Shown: positions 1 through 11,956 of the stretch, piece by piece
Layout: each line of letters opens with the position of its first letter
Position numbering within the stretch: position 1 is the first letter of the stretch
Source of the DNA: Protonemura montana
Lineage: Eukaryota; Arthropoda; Insecta; Plecoptera; Nemouridae
Assembly: GCA_947568835.1 (NCBI GenBank)
Contig: OX387610.1
Span: 17,035,050-17,099,049 of the forward strand
Length of the DNA stretch: 64,000 bases
Reading direction: 5' to 3'
Made by a program: the position numbers and the translations under genes
The notes under the pieces: generated by a model
Told to the model about the DNA's origin: nothing
Database searches by the model: none
The model's input: the letters and a program-made list of their open reading frames with translations, nothing else

Positions 1-409
1 AGACACTCTGCCTCGCTAGCCAGGCGCTCCAGACACGCTGCCTCGCTACCCAGACGCTCCAGACTATCTGCCACGCTAGCCAGTGGCTCCAGATTATCTG
101 CCACGCTAGCCAGAGGCTCCAGACACTCTGCCACGCTAGCAAGACGCTCCAGACACTCTGCATCGCTAACCAGGCGCTCCAGACACTCTGCCTCGCTACC
201 CAGACGCTCCAGACTATCTGCCACGCTAGCCAGACGCTCCAGACTATCCGCCACGCTAGCCATAGGCTCCAGACACTCAGCCACGCTCGCCAGACGCTCC
301 AGACACCCTGTCTCGCTTGCCAGACGCTCCAAACACTCTGTCTTAGAAGCAAGACGCTCCAGACACCCTGTTTGGCATGCCTGACGCTCCAGATACTCTG
401 CTTTGCTTG
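1..409 (+). repeat. Tail of an incomplete higher-order unit
   Basis: Monomers at 1-300 are ordinary types, including CCACGCTAGC with CAGTGGCTCC or CAGAGGCTCC. From about 300 the tail of marker block C appears (TTAGAAGC monomers, then TTTGGCATGCC at 370-380). It then joins directly to the start of the 3,118-bp unit near 410. The left part of this unit lies outside the window. Confidence 0.8.
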
Positions 410-1145
410 CCAGACGCTCCAGACACTCTACCACGCTAGCTAGACGCTCCAGACACACTGCATCGCTAGCCAGACGCTCCAGACACTCCGCCTCGCTAGC
501 CAGGCGCTCCAGACACTCTGCCTCGCTACCCAGACGCTCCAGGCACTCTGCCTCGCCAGCAAGTTACTTTAGACAATCTGTTTCGCTAGCTAGACGGTCC
601 AGACACTCAGCCATGCTAGCCAGACGCTCCAGGTACTCTGCCTTGCTACCCAGACGCTCCAGACACTCTGCCTCGCTACCCAGACGCTCAAGAGACTCTG
701 CCTCGCTAGCCAGGCGCTTTAGACACTCTGCCTCGCTAGCTAGACGCTCCAGACACTCTACCATGCTAGCCAGACGCTATAGACTATCCGCCACGCTAGC
801 CATAGGCTCCAGACACTCTGCCACGCTAGCAAGACGCTCCAGACACTCAGCTACGCTCGCCGGACGCTCCAGACACTCTGCCTCGCTATTCAGACGCTCC
901 AGTTACTCTACCATGCTAGCTAGACTCTCCAGACACTCTGCCTCGCTAGTTAGGCGCTCCAGACACTCTGCCTCGCTACCCAGACGCCCCAGACACTCTG
1001 CTACGCTAGCTAGACGCTCCAGACACTCTGTCTTGCTACCCAGACGCTCCAGACACTCTGCTTCGCTAGCTAGACGCTCCAGACACTCTGTCTTGCTACC
1101 CAGACGCTCCAGACTCTCTGTCTTGCTAGCTAGTCGCTCTAGACA

Positions 1146-1424
1146 CTAAGCCTCGGTAAAAAGACACTCCAGACACTTTTTCCCGCTTGCCAGACTCTCC
1201 AGACAGTCTGCCTTAGAAGCAAGACGCTCCAGACATTCTGCCTCACTTGCTAGACGCTCTAAACACTCTGTCTTAGAAGCAAGACGCTCCAGACACCCTG
1301 TCTCGCTTGCCAGACGCTCCAAACACTCTGTCTTAGAAGCAAGACGCTCCAGACACCCTGTTTGGCATGCCTGACGCTCCAGATACTCTGCTTTGCTTGC
1401 CAGACGCTCCAGACACTCTACCAC
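1146..1424 (+). repeat. Marker block C: TTAGAAGC/TTTGGCATGCC monomers (first of 19)
   Basis: About nine monomers opening with TAAGCCTCGGTAAAAAGAC, followed by alternating TTAGAAGCAAGACG and CTCGCTTGCCAGACG types, then TTTGGCATGCCTGACG. Starts: 1146, 4264, about 7350 (opening missing), 19140, 21268, 23216, 26741, 29349, 31147, 32435, 35974, 37891, 50339, 52467, 54415, 57940, 60548, 62346 and 63634. Only its tail is seen at 300-409. Block C is the most constant landmark and was used here to set unit borders. Confidence 0.88.
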
Positions 1425-1800
1425 GCTAGCCAGAAGCTACAGACACTCTACTTTGCTAGGAAGACGCTTTAGACACTCTACCTCGGTAATAAAACGCTCC
1501 AGAAACTCTGCCTCGCTTGCAAGACGCTCCAGACTATCTGCCTTCCTAGCCAGACTCTTCAAAAGCTCTGCCATGCTAGCAATTCGCTCCAGACACTTTG
1601 CCTCACTAGCAAGAAGCTCCAGGCACTCTGCTTTGCTTGCCAGACGCTCCAGACACTCATCCATGCTAGCCAGACGCTCCAGACACGCTGCCTCGCTAAA
1701 AAGACGCTTCAGACACTCTGCCTCGCTAACAAGACGCTCTAGACACTCTGCTTTGCTAGCAAGACGTTTCAGACACTCTTCCTCGCTAGCTAGACGCCCC

Positions 1801-1980
1801 AGACACTCTGCCTTGGTAGTAAGATGCTCCAGACTATCTGCCACGCTAGCTAGACGCTCCAGACACTCTGCCTTGGTAGTAAGATGCTCCAGACTATCTG
1901 CCACGCTAGCTAGACGCCCCAGACACTCTGCCTTGGTAGTTAGATGCTCCAGACTATCTGCCACGCTAGCTAGACGCTCC
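1801..1980 (+). repeat. 60-bp dimer repeat, three copies
   Basis: Three tandem 60-bp dimers, each made of a CCTTGGTAGT-AAGATGCTCC monomer and an AGACTATCTGCCACG monomer. The number varies between higher-order units: three at 1801, 4919, about 7977, 29761, 36631 and about 38310; two at 19798, about 21926, 23874, 27400 and about 33093; one at 31561. This is local copy-number variation with a 60-bp step. Confidence 0.87.
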
Positions 1981-2400
1981 AGACACTCTGCCTCGCTACC
2001 CAGACGCTCCAGAAACTCTGCCTCGCTAGATTGGCGTCAGGCACTTTGCCTTGCTAGACAGACGCTCCATACACTCTCGTTTTATTGCAAATCGCTTTTG
2101 ACACTCTGCCTCGCTAGCTAGACGCTCCAGACACTCTACTATGCTAGCCAGACGCTATAGACTATCCGCCACGCAAGCCATAGGCTCAAGAAACTCTGCC
2201 TCGCTAGCAAGACGCTCCAGACACTCTGCCACGCTAGTCAGACGCTCCAGACACTCTGCCTCGCTAGCAAGACGCTCCAGAATTTCTGCTTAACTATCCA
2301 GACGCTCCAGACACTCTGCCATGCTAGCCAGACGCTGCAGACACTCTGCCTCACTAGCAAAAAGCTCCAGACACTCTGCATCGCTACCCAGGCGCTCCAG

Positions 2401-2440
2401 ACGCTTTTCTTTAATATTTTAATGCTTTAAACACTCTGCT
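2401..2440 (+). repeat. Marker block A: AT-rich diverged monomer (first of 13)
   Basis: A monomer whose middle has become TTAATATTTTAATGCTTTAA while its edges still fit the array. TTAATATTTT starts at 2411, 5529, 8586, 11196, 15276, 24361 (15 bp lost), 27826 and 33580, and in the second 31-kb copy at 39785, 42395, 46475, 55560 and 59025. Except for the 15-bp loss it keeps the 30-bp length. The first two copies read CGCTTTTCTTTAA and later ones CGCTTTGCTTTAA. It is a useful landmark; no function is evident. Confidence 0.85.
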
Positions 2441-3527
2441 ACGCTAGCCAGTGGCTCCAGACACTCTGCCACGCTAGCTTGACGCTCCAGGCACTCTGCC
2501 TCGCTATTTAGACGCTCCAGAAACTCTGCCTCGCTAGCCAGGCACTCCAGACACTCTGGCTCGCTACCAGGACGCTTCAGACACTCTGCCTTCCTAGCCA
2601 GCCGCTCCAGTCACTCTGCCATGCTAGCCAGAGATTTCAGACACTCTGCTACGCTAGCTAGACGCTCCAGACACTCTGCCACGCTAGCTAGAAGCTCCAG
2701 ACACTCTGCCTTGCTACTTAGACCCTCCAGACACTCTGCCTCGCTAGCCAGGCGCTCCAGACACTCTGCCTCGCTACCCAGACGCTCCAGACTATCTGCC
2801 ACGCTAGCCAGTGGCTCCAGAATATTTGCCACGCTAGCCAGAGGCTCCAGACACTCTGCCACGCTAGCTAGACGCTTCAGACACTCTGCATCGCTAACCA
2901 GGCGCTCCAGACACTCTGCCTCGCTATCCAGACGCTCCAGACACTCTGCCTCGCTACCCAGACGCTCCAGACACTCTGCCTCCCTAGCCAGCCGCTCCAG
3001 ACACTCTGCCATGCTAGCCAGAGATTTCAGACACTCTGCTACGCTAGCTAGACGCTCCAGACACTCTGCCAAGCTAGCTAGACGCTCCAGACACTCTGCC
3101 TTGCTACCCAGACCCTCCAGACACTCTGCCCCGCTAGCCAGGCGCTCCAGACACTCTGCCTCGCTACCCAGACGCTCCAGAAACTCTGCCACGCTAGCCA
3201 GACGATCCAGACACTTTGCCTCGCTACCCAGACGCTCCGGAGATTCTGCCTCGCTAGCCAGACGCTCAAGACACTCTGCCTCGCTAGCTAGACGCTCTAG
3301 ACACTCTCGCATGCTAACCAGACGCCCTAGACTATCTGCCACGCTAGCCATAGGCTCCAGACACTCTGCCACGCTAGCAAGAAGCTCCAGTTACTCTACC
3401 ATGCTAGCTAGACGCTCCAGACACACTGCCTCGCCAGCCAGGCGCTCCAGACACTCTGGCTCGCTACCCAGACGCTCCAGACACTCTGCCTCGCTAGCTA
3501 GGCGCTCCAGACACTCTGCCTCGCTAC

Positions 3528-6500
3528 CCAGACGCTCCAGACACTCTACCACGCTAGCTAGACGCTCCAGACACACTGCATCGCTAGCCAGACGCTCCAG
3601 ACACTCCGCCTCGCTAGCCAGGCGCTCCAGACACTCTGCCTCGCTACCCAGACGCTCCAGGCACTCTGCCTCGCCAGCAAGTTACTTTAGACAATCTGTT
3701 TCGCTAGCTAGACGGTCCAGACACTCAGCCATGCTAGCCAGACGCTCCAGGTACTCTGCCTTGCTACCCAGACGCTCCAGACACTCTGCCTCGCTACCCA
3801 GACGCTCAAGAGACTCTGCCTCGCTAGCCAGGCGCTTTAGACACTCTGCCTCGCTAGCTAGACGCTCCAGACACTCTACCATGCTAGCCAGACGCTATAG
3901 ACTATCCGCCACGCTAGCCATAGGCTCCAGACACTCTGCCACGCTAGCAAGACGCTCCAGACACTCAGCTACGCTCGCCGGACGCTCCAGACACTCTGCC
4001 TCGCTATTCAGACGCTCCAGTTACTCTACCATGCTAGCTAGACTCTCCAGACACTCTGCCTCGCTAGTTAGGCGCTCCAGACACTCTGCCTCGCTACCCA
4101 GACGCCCCAGACACTCTGCTACGCTAGCTAGACGCTCCAGACACTCTGTCTTGCTACCCAGACGCTCCAGACACTCTGCTTCGCTAGCTAGACGCTCCAG
4201 ACACTCTGTCTTGCTACCCAGACGCTCCAGACTCTCTGTCTTGCTAGCTAGTCGCTCTAGACACTAAGCCTCGGTAAAAAGACACTCCAGACACTTTTTC
4301 CCGCTTGCCAGACTCTCCAGACAGTCTGCCTTAGAAGCAAGACGCTCCAGACATTCTGCCTCACTTGCTAGACGCTCTAAACACTCTGTCTTAGAAGCAA
4401 GACGCTCCAGACACCCTGTCTCGCTTGCCAGACGCTCCAAACACTCTGTCTTAGAAGCTAGACGCTCCAGACACCCTGTTTGGCATGCCTGACGCTCCAG
4501 ATACTCTGCTTTGCTTGCCAGACGCTCCAGACACTCTACCACGCTAGCCAGAAGCTACAGACACTCTACTTTGCTAGGAAGACGCTTTAGACACTCTACC
4601 TCGGTAATAAAACGCTCCAGAAACTCTGCCTCGCTTGCAAGACGCTCCAGACTATCTGCCTTCCTAGCCAGACTCTTCAAAAGCTCTGCCATGCTAGCAA
4701 TTCGCTCCAGACACTTTGCCTCACTAGCAAGAAGCTCCAGGCACTCTGCTTTGCTTGCCAGACGCTCCAGACACTCATCCATGCTAGCCAGACGCTCCAG
4801 ACACGCTGCCTCGCTAAAAAGACGCTTCAGACACTCTGCCTCGCTAACAAGACGCTCTAGACACTCTGCTTTGCTAGCAAGACGTTTCAGACACTCTTCC
4901 TCGCTAGCTAGACGCCCCAGACACTCTGCCTTGGTAGTAAGATGCTCCAGACTATCTGCCACGCTAGCTAGACGCTCCAGACACTCTGCCTTGGTAGTAA
5001 GATGCTCCAGACTATCTGCCACGCTAGCTAGACGCCCCAGACACTCTGCCTTGGTAGTTAGATGCTCCAGACTATCTGCCACGCTAGCTAGACGCTCCAG
5101 ACACTCTGCCTCGCTACCCAGACGCTCCAGAAACTCTGCCTCGCTAGATTGGCGTCAGGCACTTTGCCTTGCTAGACAGACGCTCCATACACTCTCGTTT
5201 TATTGCAAATCGCTTTTGACACTCTGCCTCGCTAGCTAGACGCTCCAGACACTCTACTATGCTAGCCAGACGCTATAGACTATCCGCCACGCAAGCCATA
5301 GGCTCAAGAAACTCTGCCTCGCTAGCAAGACGCTCCAGACACTCTGCCACGCTAGTCAGACGCTCCAGACACTCTGCCTCGCTAGCAAGACGCTCCAGAA
5401 TTTCTGCTTAACTATCCAGACGCTCCAGACACTCTGCCATGCTAGCCAGACGCTGCAGACACTCTGCCTCACTAGCAAAAAGCTCCAGACACTCTGCATC
5501 GCTACCCAGGCGCTCCAGACGCTTTTCTTTAATATTTTAATGCTTTAAACACTCTGCTACGCTAGCCAGTGGCTCCAGACACTCTGCCACGCTAGCTTGA
5601 CGCTCCAGGCACTCTGCCTCGCTATTTAGACGCTCCAGAAACTCTGCCTCGCTAGCCAGGCACTCCAGACACTCTGGCTCGCTACCAGGACGCTTCAGAC
5701 ACTCTGCCTTCCTAGCCAGCCGCTCCAGTCACTCTGCCATGCTAGCCAGAGATTTCAGACACTCTGCTACGCTAGCTAGACGCTCCAGACACTCTGCCAC
5801 GCTAGCTAGAAGCTCCAGACACTCTGCCTTGCTACTTAGACCCTCCAGACACTCTGCCTCGCTAGCCAGGCGCTCCAGACACTCTGCCTCGCTACCCAGA
5901 CGCTCCAGACTATCTGCCACGCTAGCCAGTGGCTCCAGAATATTTGCCACGCTAGCCAGAGGCTCCAGACACTCTGCCACGCTAGCTAGACGCTTCAGAC
6001 ACTCTGCATCGCTAACCAGGCGCTCCAGACACTCTGCCTCGCTATCCAGACGCTCCAGACACTCTGCCTCGCTACCCAGACGCTCCAGACACTCTGCCTC
6101 CCTAGCCAGCCGCTCCAGACACTCTGCCATGCTAGCCAGAGATTTCAGACACTCTGCTACGCTAGCTAGACGCTCCAGACACTCTGCCAAGCTAGCTAGA
6201 CGCTCCAGACACTCTGCCTTGCTACCCAGACCCTCCAGACACTCTGCCCCGCTAGCCAGGCGCTCCAGACACTCTGCCTCGCTACCCAGACGCTCCAGAA
6301 ACTCTGCCACGCTAGCCAGACGATCCAGACACTTTGCCTCGCTACCCAGACGCTCCGGAGATTCTGCCTCGCTAGCCAGACGCTCAAGACACTCTGCCTC
6401 GCTAGCTAGACGCTCTAGACACTCTGCCATGCTAACCAGACGCCCTAGACTATCTGCCACGCTAGCCATAGGCTCCAGACACTCTGCCACGCTAGCAAGA

Positions 6501-6645
6501 AGCTCCAGTTACTCTACCATGCTAGCTAGACGCTCCAGACACACTGCCTCGCCAGCCAGGCGCTCCAGACACTCTGGCTCGCTACCCAGACGCTCCAGAC
6601 ACTCTGCCTCGCTAGCTAGGCGCTCCAGACACTCTGCCTCGCTAC
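3528..6645 (+). repeat. 3,118-bp higher-order repeat, copy 2
   Basis: Nearly identical to the preceding unit. By eye I found only an A at 1341 against T at 4459 and a CG at 3308-3309 against GC at 6426-6427; I did not compare every base. Marker block C is at 4264-4542, the three 60-bp dimers at 4919-5098, block B at 5147-5218 and block A at about 5519-5558. The high identity implies a recent duplication. Confidence 0.92.
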
Positions 6646-6878
6646 CCAGACGCTCCAGACACTCTACCACGCTAGCTAGACGCTCCAGACACACTGCATC
6701 GCTAGCCAGACGCTCCAGACACTCCGCCTCGCTAGCCAGGCGCTCCAGACACTCTGCCTCGCTACCCAGACGCTCCAGGCACTCTGCCTCGCCAGCAAGT
6801 TACTTTAGACAATCTGTTTCGCTAGCTAGACGGTCCAGACACTCAGCCATGCTAGCCAGACGCTCCAGGTACTCTGCC
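6646..6878 (+). repeat. Start of a third 3,118-bp unit, truncated
   Basis: The 3,118-bp periodicity continues here, including the unusual monomers with TACTTTAGACAATCTG and GACGGTCC. It stops at 6878/6879, where the first two copies read CCTTGCTACCC but this one switches to CCATGCTAGCT. The switch falls inside a monomer and keeps the 30-bp register, as expected of exchange between two similar monomers. Confidence 0.85.
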
Positions 6879-8472
6879 ATGCTAGCTAGACGCTCCAGAC
6901 ACTCTGCCTCGCTAGCCAGGCGCTCCAGACACTCTGCCTCGCTACCCAGACGCTCCAGACTCTCTGTCTTGCTACCCAGGCGCTCCAGAAACTCTGCCTC
7001 GCTACCCAGACGCTCCAGACACTCTGCTACGCTAGCTAGACGCTCCAGACACTCTGCTTCGCTAGCTAGACGCTCCAGACACTCTGCCTTGCTACCCAGA
7101 CCCTCCAGACACTCTGCCTCGCTAGCCAGGCGCTCCAGACACGCTGCCTCGCTACCCAGACGCTCCAGACTATCTGCCACGCTAGCCAGTGGCTCCAGAT
7201 TATCTGCCACGCTAGCCAGAGGCTCCAGACACTCTGCCACGCTAGCAAGACGCTCCAGACACTCTGCCTCGCTAGCCAGGCGCTCCAGACACTCTGCCTT
7301 GCTACCCAAAATCTCCAGACACTCTGCCTCGCTAGCCAGCCGCTCCAGACACTTTTCCCCGCTTGCCAGACTCTCCAGACAGTCTGCCTTAGAAGCAAGA
7401 CGCTCCAGACATTCTGCCTCACTTGCTAGACGCTCTAAACACTCTGTCTTAGAAGCAAGACGCTCCAGACACCCTGTCTCGCTTGCCAGACGCTCCAAAC
7501 ACTCTGTCTTAGAAGCAAGACGCTCCAGACACCCTGTTTGGCATGCCTGACGCTCCAGATACTCTGCTTTGCTTGCCAGACGCTCCAGACACTCTACCAC
7601 GCTAGCCAGAAGCTACAGACACTCTACTTTGCTAGGAAGACGCTTTAGACACTCTACCTCGGTAATAAAACGCTCCAGAAACTCTGCCTCGCTTGCAAGA
7701 CGCTCCAGACTATCTGCCTTCCTAGCCAGACTCTTCAGAAGCTCTGCCATGCTAGCAATTCGCTCCAGACACTTTGCCTCACTAGCAAGAAGCTCCAGGC
7801 ACTCTGCTTTGCTTGCCAGACGCTCCAGACACTCATCCATGCTAGCCAGACGCTCCAGACACGCTGCCTCGCTAAAAAGACGCTTCAGACACTCTGCCTC
7901 GCTAACAAGACGCTCTAGACACTCTGCTTTGCTAGCAAGACGTTTCAGACACTCTTCCTCGCTAGCTAGACGCCCCAGACACTCTGCCTATTAGTAAGAT
8001 GCTCCAGACTATCTGCCACGCTAGCTAGACGCTCCAGACACTCTGCCTTGGTAGTTAGATGCTCCAGACTATCTGCCACGCTAGCTAGACGCCCCAGACA
8101 CTCTGCCTTGGTAGTTAGATGCTCCAGACTATCTGCCACGCTAGCTAGACGCTCCAGACACTCTGCCTCGCTACCCAGACGCTCCAGAAACTCTGCCTCG
8201 CTAGATTGGCGTCAGACACTTTGCCTTGCTAGACAGACGCTCCATACACTCTCGTTTTATTGCAAATCGCTTTTGACACTCTGCCTCGCTAGCTAGACGC
8301 TCCAGACACTCTACTATGCTAGCCAGACGCTATAGACTATCCGCCACGCAAGCCATAGGCTCAAGAAACTCTGCCTCGCTAGCAAGACGCTCCAGACACT
8401 CTGCCACGCTAGTCAGACGCTCCAGACACTCTGCCTCGCTAGCAAGACGCTCCAGAATTTCTGCTTAAATAT
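6879..8472 (+). repeat. Mosaic array block
   Basis: The first part (6879 to about 7350) matches the monomer order found after 9931. It then joins an incomplete marker block C near 7350 that lacks the usual opening TAAGCCTCGG monomer. From about 7350 to 8470 it follows the 3,118-bp unit again at an offset of 3,058. One base is lost near 7989 (GCCTATTAGTAAG where others read GCCTTGGTAGTAAG), so the offset becomes 3,057. Block B is at 8204-8275. This is a recombinant between two higher-order types. Confidence 0.8.
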
Positions 8473-11082
8473 CCAGACGCTCCAGACACTCTGCCATGCT
8501 AGCCAGACGCTGCAGACACTCTGCCTCACTAGCAAAAAGCTCCAGACACTCTGCATCGCTACCCAGGCGCTCCAGACGCTTTGCTTTAATATTTTAATGC
8601 TTTAAACACTCTGCTACGCTAGCCAGTGGCTCCAGACACTCTGCCACGCTAGCTTGACGCTCCAGGCACTCTGCCTCGCTATTTAGACGCTCCAGAAACT
8701 CTGCCTCGCTAGCCAGGCACTCCAGACACTCTGGCTCGCTACCAGGACGCTTCAGACACTCTGCCTTCCTAGCCAGCCGCTCCAGTCACTCTGCCATGCT
8801 AGCCAGAGATTTCAGACACTCTGCTACGCTAGCTAGACGCTCCAGACACTCTGCCACGCTAGCTAGAAGCTCCAGACTTTCTGCCTTGCTACTTAGACCC
8901 TCCAGACACTCTGCCTCGCTAGCCAGGCGCTCCAGACACTCTGCCTCGCTACCCAGACGCTCCAGACTATCTGCCACGCTAGCCAGTGGCTCCAGAATAT
9001 TTGCCACGCTAGCCAGAGGCTCCAGACACTCTGCCACGCTAGCTAGACGCTTCAGACACTCTGCATCGCTAACCAGGCGCTCCAGACACTCTGCCTCGCT
9101 ATCCAGACGATCCAGACACTTTGCCTCGCTACCCAGACGCTCCGGAGATTCTGCCTCGCTAGCCAGACGCTCAAGACACTCTGCCTCGCTAGCTAGACGC
9201 TCTAGACACTCTGCCATGCTAACCAGACGCCCTAGACTATCTGCCACGCTAGCCATAGGCTCCAGACACTCTGCCACGCTAGCAAGAAGCTCCAGTTACT
9301 CTACCATGCTAGCTAGACGCTCCAGACACACTGCCTCGACAGCCAAGCGCTCCAGACACTCTGGCTCGCTACCCAGACGCTCCAGACACTCTGCCTCGCT
9401 AGCTAGGCGCTCCAGACACTCTGCTTCGCTACCCAGACGCTCCAGGCACTCTGCCTCGCCAGCAAGTTACTTTAGACACTCTGTTTCGCTAGCTAGACGG
9501 TCCAGACACTCAGCCATGCTAGCCAGACGCTCCAGGTACTCTGCCTTGCTACCCAGACGCTCCAGACACACTGCCTCGCTTGCCAGGCGCTCAAAACACT
9601 CTGCCACGCTAGCAAGACGCTCCAGACACTCTGCCACGCTAGCCAGACGCTCCAGACACTCTGCCACGCTAGCAAGACGCTCCAGACACTCTGCCTCGCT
9701 ACCCAGACGCTCAAGAGACTCTGCCTCGCTAGCCAGGCGCTTTAGACACTCTGCCTCGCTAGCTAGACGCTCCAGACACTCTACCATGCTAGCCAGACGC
9801 TATAGACTATCCGCCACGCTAGCCATAGGCTCCAGACACTCTGCCACGCTAGCAAGACGCTCCAGACACTCAGCCACGCTCGCCAGACGCTCCAGACACT
9901 CTGCCTCGCTATTCAGACGCTCCAGTTACTCTACCATGCTAGCTAGACGCTCCAGACACTCTGCCTCGCTAGCCAGGCGCTCCAGACACTCTGCCTCGCT
10001 ACCCAGACGCTCCAGACTCTCTGTCTTGCTACCCAGGCGCTCCAGAAACTCTGCCTCGCTACCCAGACGCTCCAGACACTCTGCTACGCTAGCTAGACGC
10101 TCCAGACACTCTGCTTCGCTAGCTAGACGCTCCAGACACTCTGCCTTGCTACCCAGACCCTCCAGACACTCTGCCTCGCTAGCCAGGCGCTCCAGACACG
10201 CTGCCTCGCTACCCAGACGCTCCAGACTATCTGCCACGCTAGCCAGTGGCTCCAGATTATCTGCCACGCTAGCCTGAGGCTCCAGACACTCTGCCACGCT
10301 AGCAAGACGCTCCAGACACTCTGCCTCGCTAGCCAGGCGCTCCAGACACTCTGCCTTGCTACCCAAAATCTCCAGACACTCTGCCTCGCTAGCCAGCCGC
10401 TCCAGACACTCTGCCATGCTAGCCAGAGATTTCAGACACTCTGCTACGCTAGCTAGACGCTCTAGACACTCTGCCACGCTATCTTGACGCTCCAGACACT
10501 CTGCCTTGCTACTAAGACCCTCCAGACACTCTGCCTCGCTAGCCAGGCGCTCCAGACACTCTGCCTCGCTACCCAGACGCTCTAGACACTCTGCCTCGCT
10601 AGCCAGCCGCTCCAGACACTCTGCCATGCCAGCCAGACGTTTCAGACTTACTGCCACGCTAGCCAGAGGTTTCAGACACTCTGCTACGCTAGCTAGACTC
10701 TCCAGACTCTCTGCCTCGCTAGCTAGATGCTCCAGACACTCTGCCTAGCTACCCACACCCTCCAGACACTCTACCTCGCTAGCCAGGCGCTCCAGACACG
10801 CTGCCTCGCTACCCAGACGCTCCAGACTATCTGCCACGCTAGCCAGTGGCTCCAGATTATCTGCCACGCTAGCCAGAGGCTCCAGACACTCTGCTACGCT
10901 AGCTAGACGCTCCAGACACTCTGCCACGCTAGCCAGCCGCTCCAGATACTCTGCCATGCTAGCCAGACGTTTCAGACTTACTGCCACGCTAGCAAGACGC
11001 TCCAGACACTCTGCCACGCTAGTCAGACGCTCCAGACACTCTGCCTCGCTAGCAAGACGCTCCAGAATTTCTGCTTAACTAT
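8473..11082 (+). repeat. Higher-order block, 2,610 bp (87 monomers)
   Basis: The same opening monomers (ATCCAGACGC, then GCCATGC, then block A) recur at 11083 and 15163, which defines this block. Block A lies at about 8577-8615. It includes monomers with AGATTTCAG, AATATTTGCC and TACTTTAGACACTCTG. In this block and its 39672 copy, one ordinary monomer reads CTTTCTGCC (8877). No length deviation from 30 bp was found inside it. Confidence 0.8.
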
Positions 11083-11956
11083 CCAGACGCTCCAGACACT
11101 CTGCCATGCTAGCCAGACGCTGCAGACACTCTGCCTCACTAGCAAAAAGCTCCAGACACTCTGCATCGCTACCCAGGCGCTCCAGACGCTTTGCTTTAAT
11201 ATTTTAATGCTTTAAACACTCTGTTTCGCTAGCCAGTGGCTCCAGACACTCTGCCACGCTAGCTTGACGCTCCAGGCACTCTGCCTCGCTATTTAGACGC
11301 TCCAGAAACTCTGCCTCGCTAGCCAGGCACTCCAGACACTCTGGCTCGCTACCAGGACGCTTCAGACACTCTGCCTTCCTAGCCAGCCGCTCCAGTCACT
11401 CTGCCATGCTAGCCAGAGATTTCAGACACTCTGCTACGCTAGCTTGACGCTCCAGACACTCTGCCACGCTAGCTAGAAGCTCCAGACACTCTGCCTTGCT
11501 ACTTAGACCCTCCGGACACTCTGCCTCGCTAGCCAGGCGCTCCAGACACTCTGCCTCGCTACCCAGACGCTCCAGACTATCTGCCACGCTAGCCAGTGGC
11601 TCCAGAATATTTGCCACGCTAGCCAGAGGCTCCAGACACTCTGCCACGCTAGCTAGACGCTTCAGACACTCTGCATCGCTAACCAGGCGCTCCAGACACT
11701 CTGCCTCGCTATCCAGACGCTCCAGACACTCTGCCTCGCTACCCAGACGCTCCAGACACTCTGCCTCCCTAGCCAGCCGCTCCAGACACTCTGCCATGCT
11801 AGCCAGAGATTTCAGACACTCTGCTACGCTAGCTAGACGCTCCAGACACTCTGCCACGCTAGCTAGACGCTCCAGACACTCTGCCTTGCTACCCAGACCC
11901 TCCAGACACTCTGCCCCGCTAGCCAGGCGCTCCAGACACTCTGCCTCGCTACCCAG

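Larger units (their letters stand above)
410..3527 (+). repeat. 3,118-bp higher-order repeat, copy 1
   Basis: This stretch recurs at an exact offset of 3,118 bp (104 monomers minus 2 bp). In order it contains ordinary monomers, marker block C (1146-1424), a divergent stretch with GGTAATAAAACG (1437-1700), three 60-bp dimers (1801-1980), block B (2029-2100), block A (2401-2440) and a long run of ordinary monomers. The 2-bp deficit is explained by block B. In this copy block B passes straight from the T-rich segment into an ordinary monomer (CTTTTGACACTCTG). Confidence 0.92.

Noticed and set aside
1437-1964. Leucine-rich ECLERLASEA frame as a coiled-coil protein gene
   Set aside because: The period is 10 residues, not 7, and frames are closed repeatedly at the same monomers (for example GAAGCTACAG gives a stop in every full-length unit). 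It looks like a by-product of the satellite.
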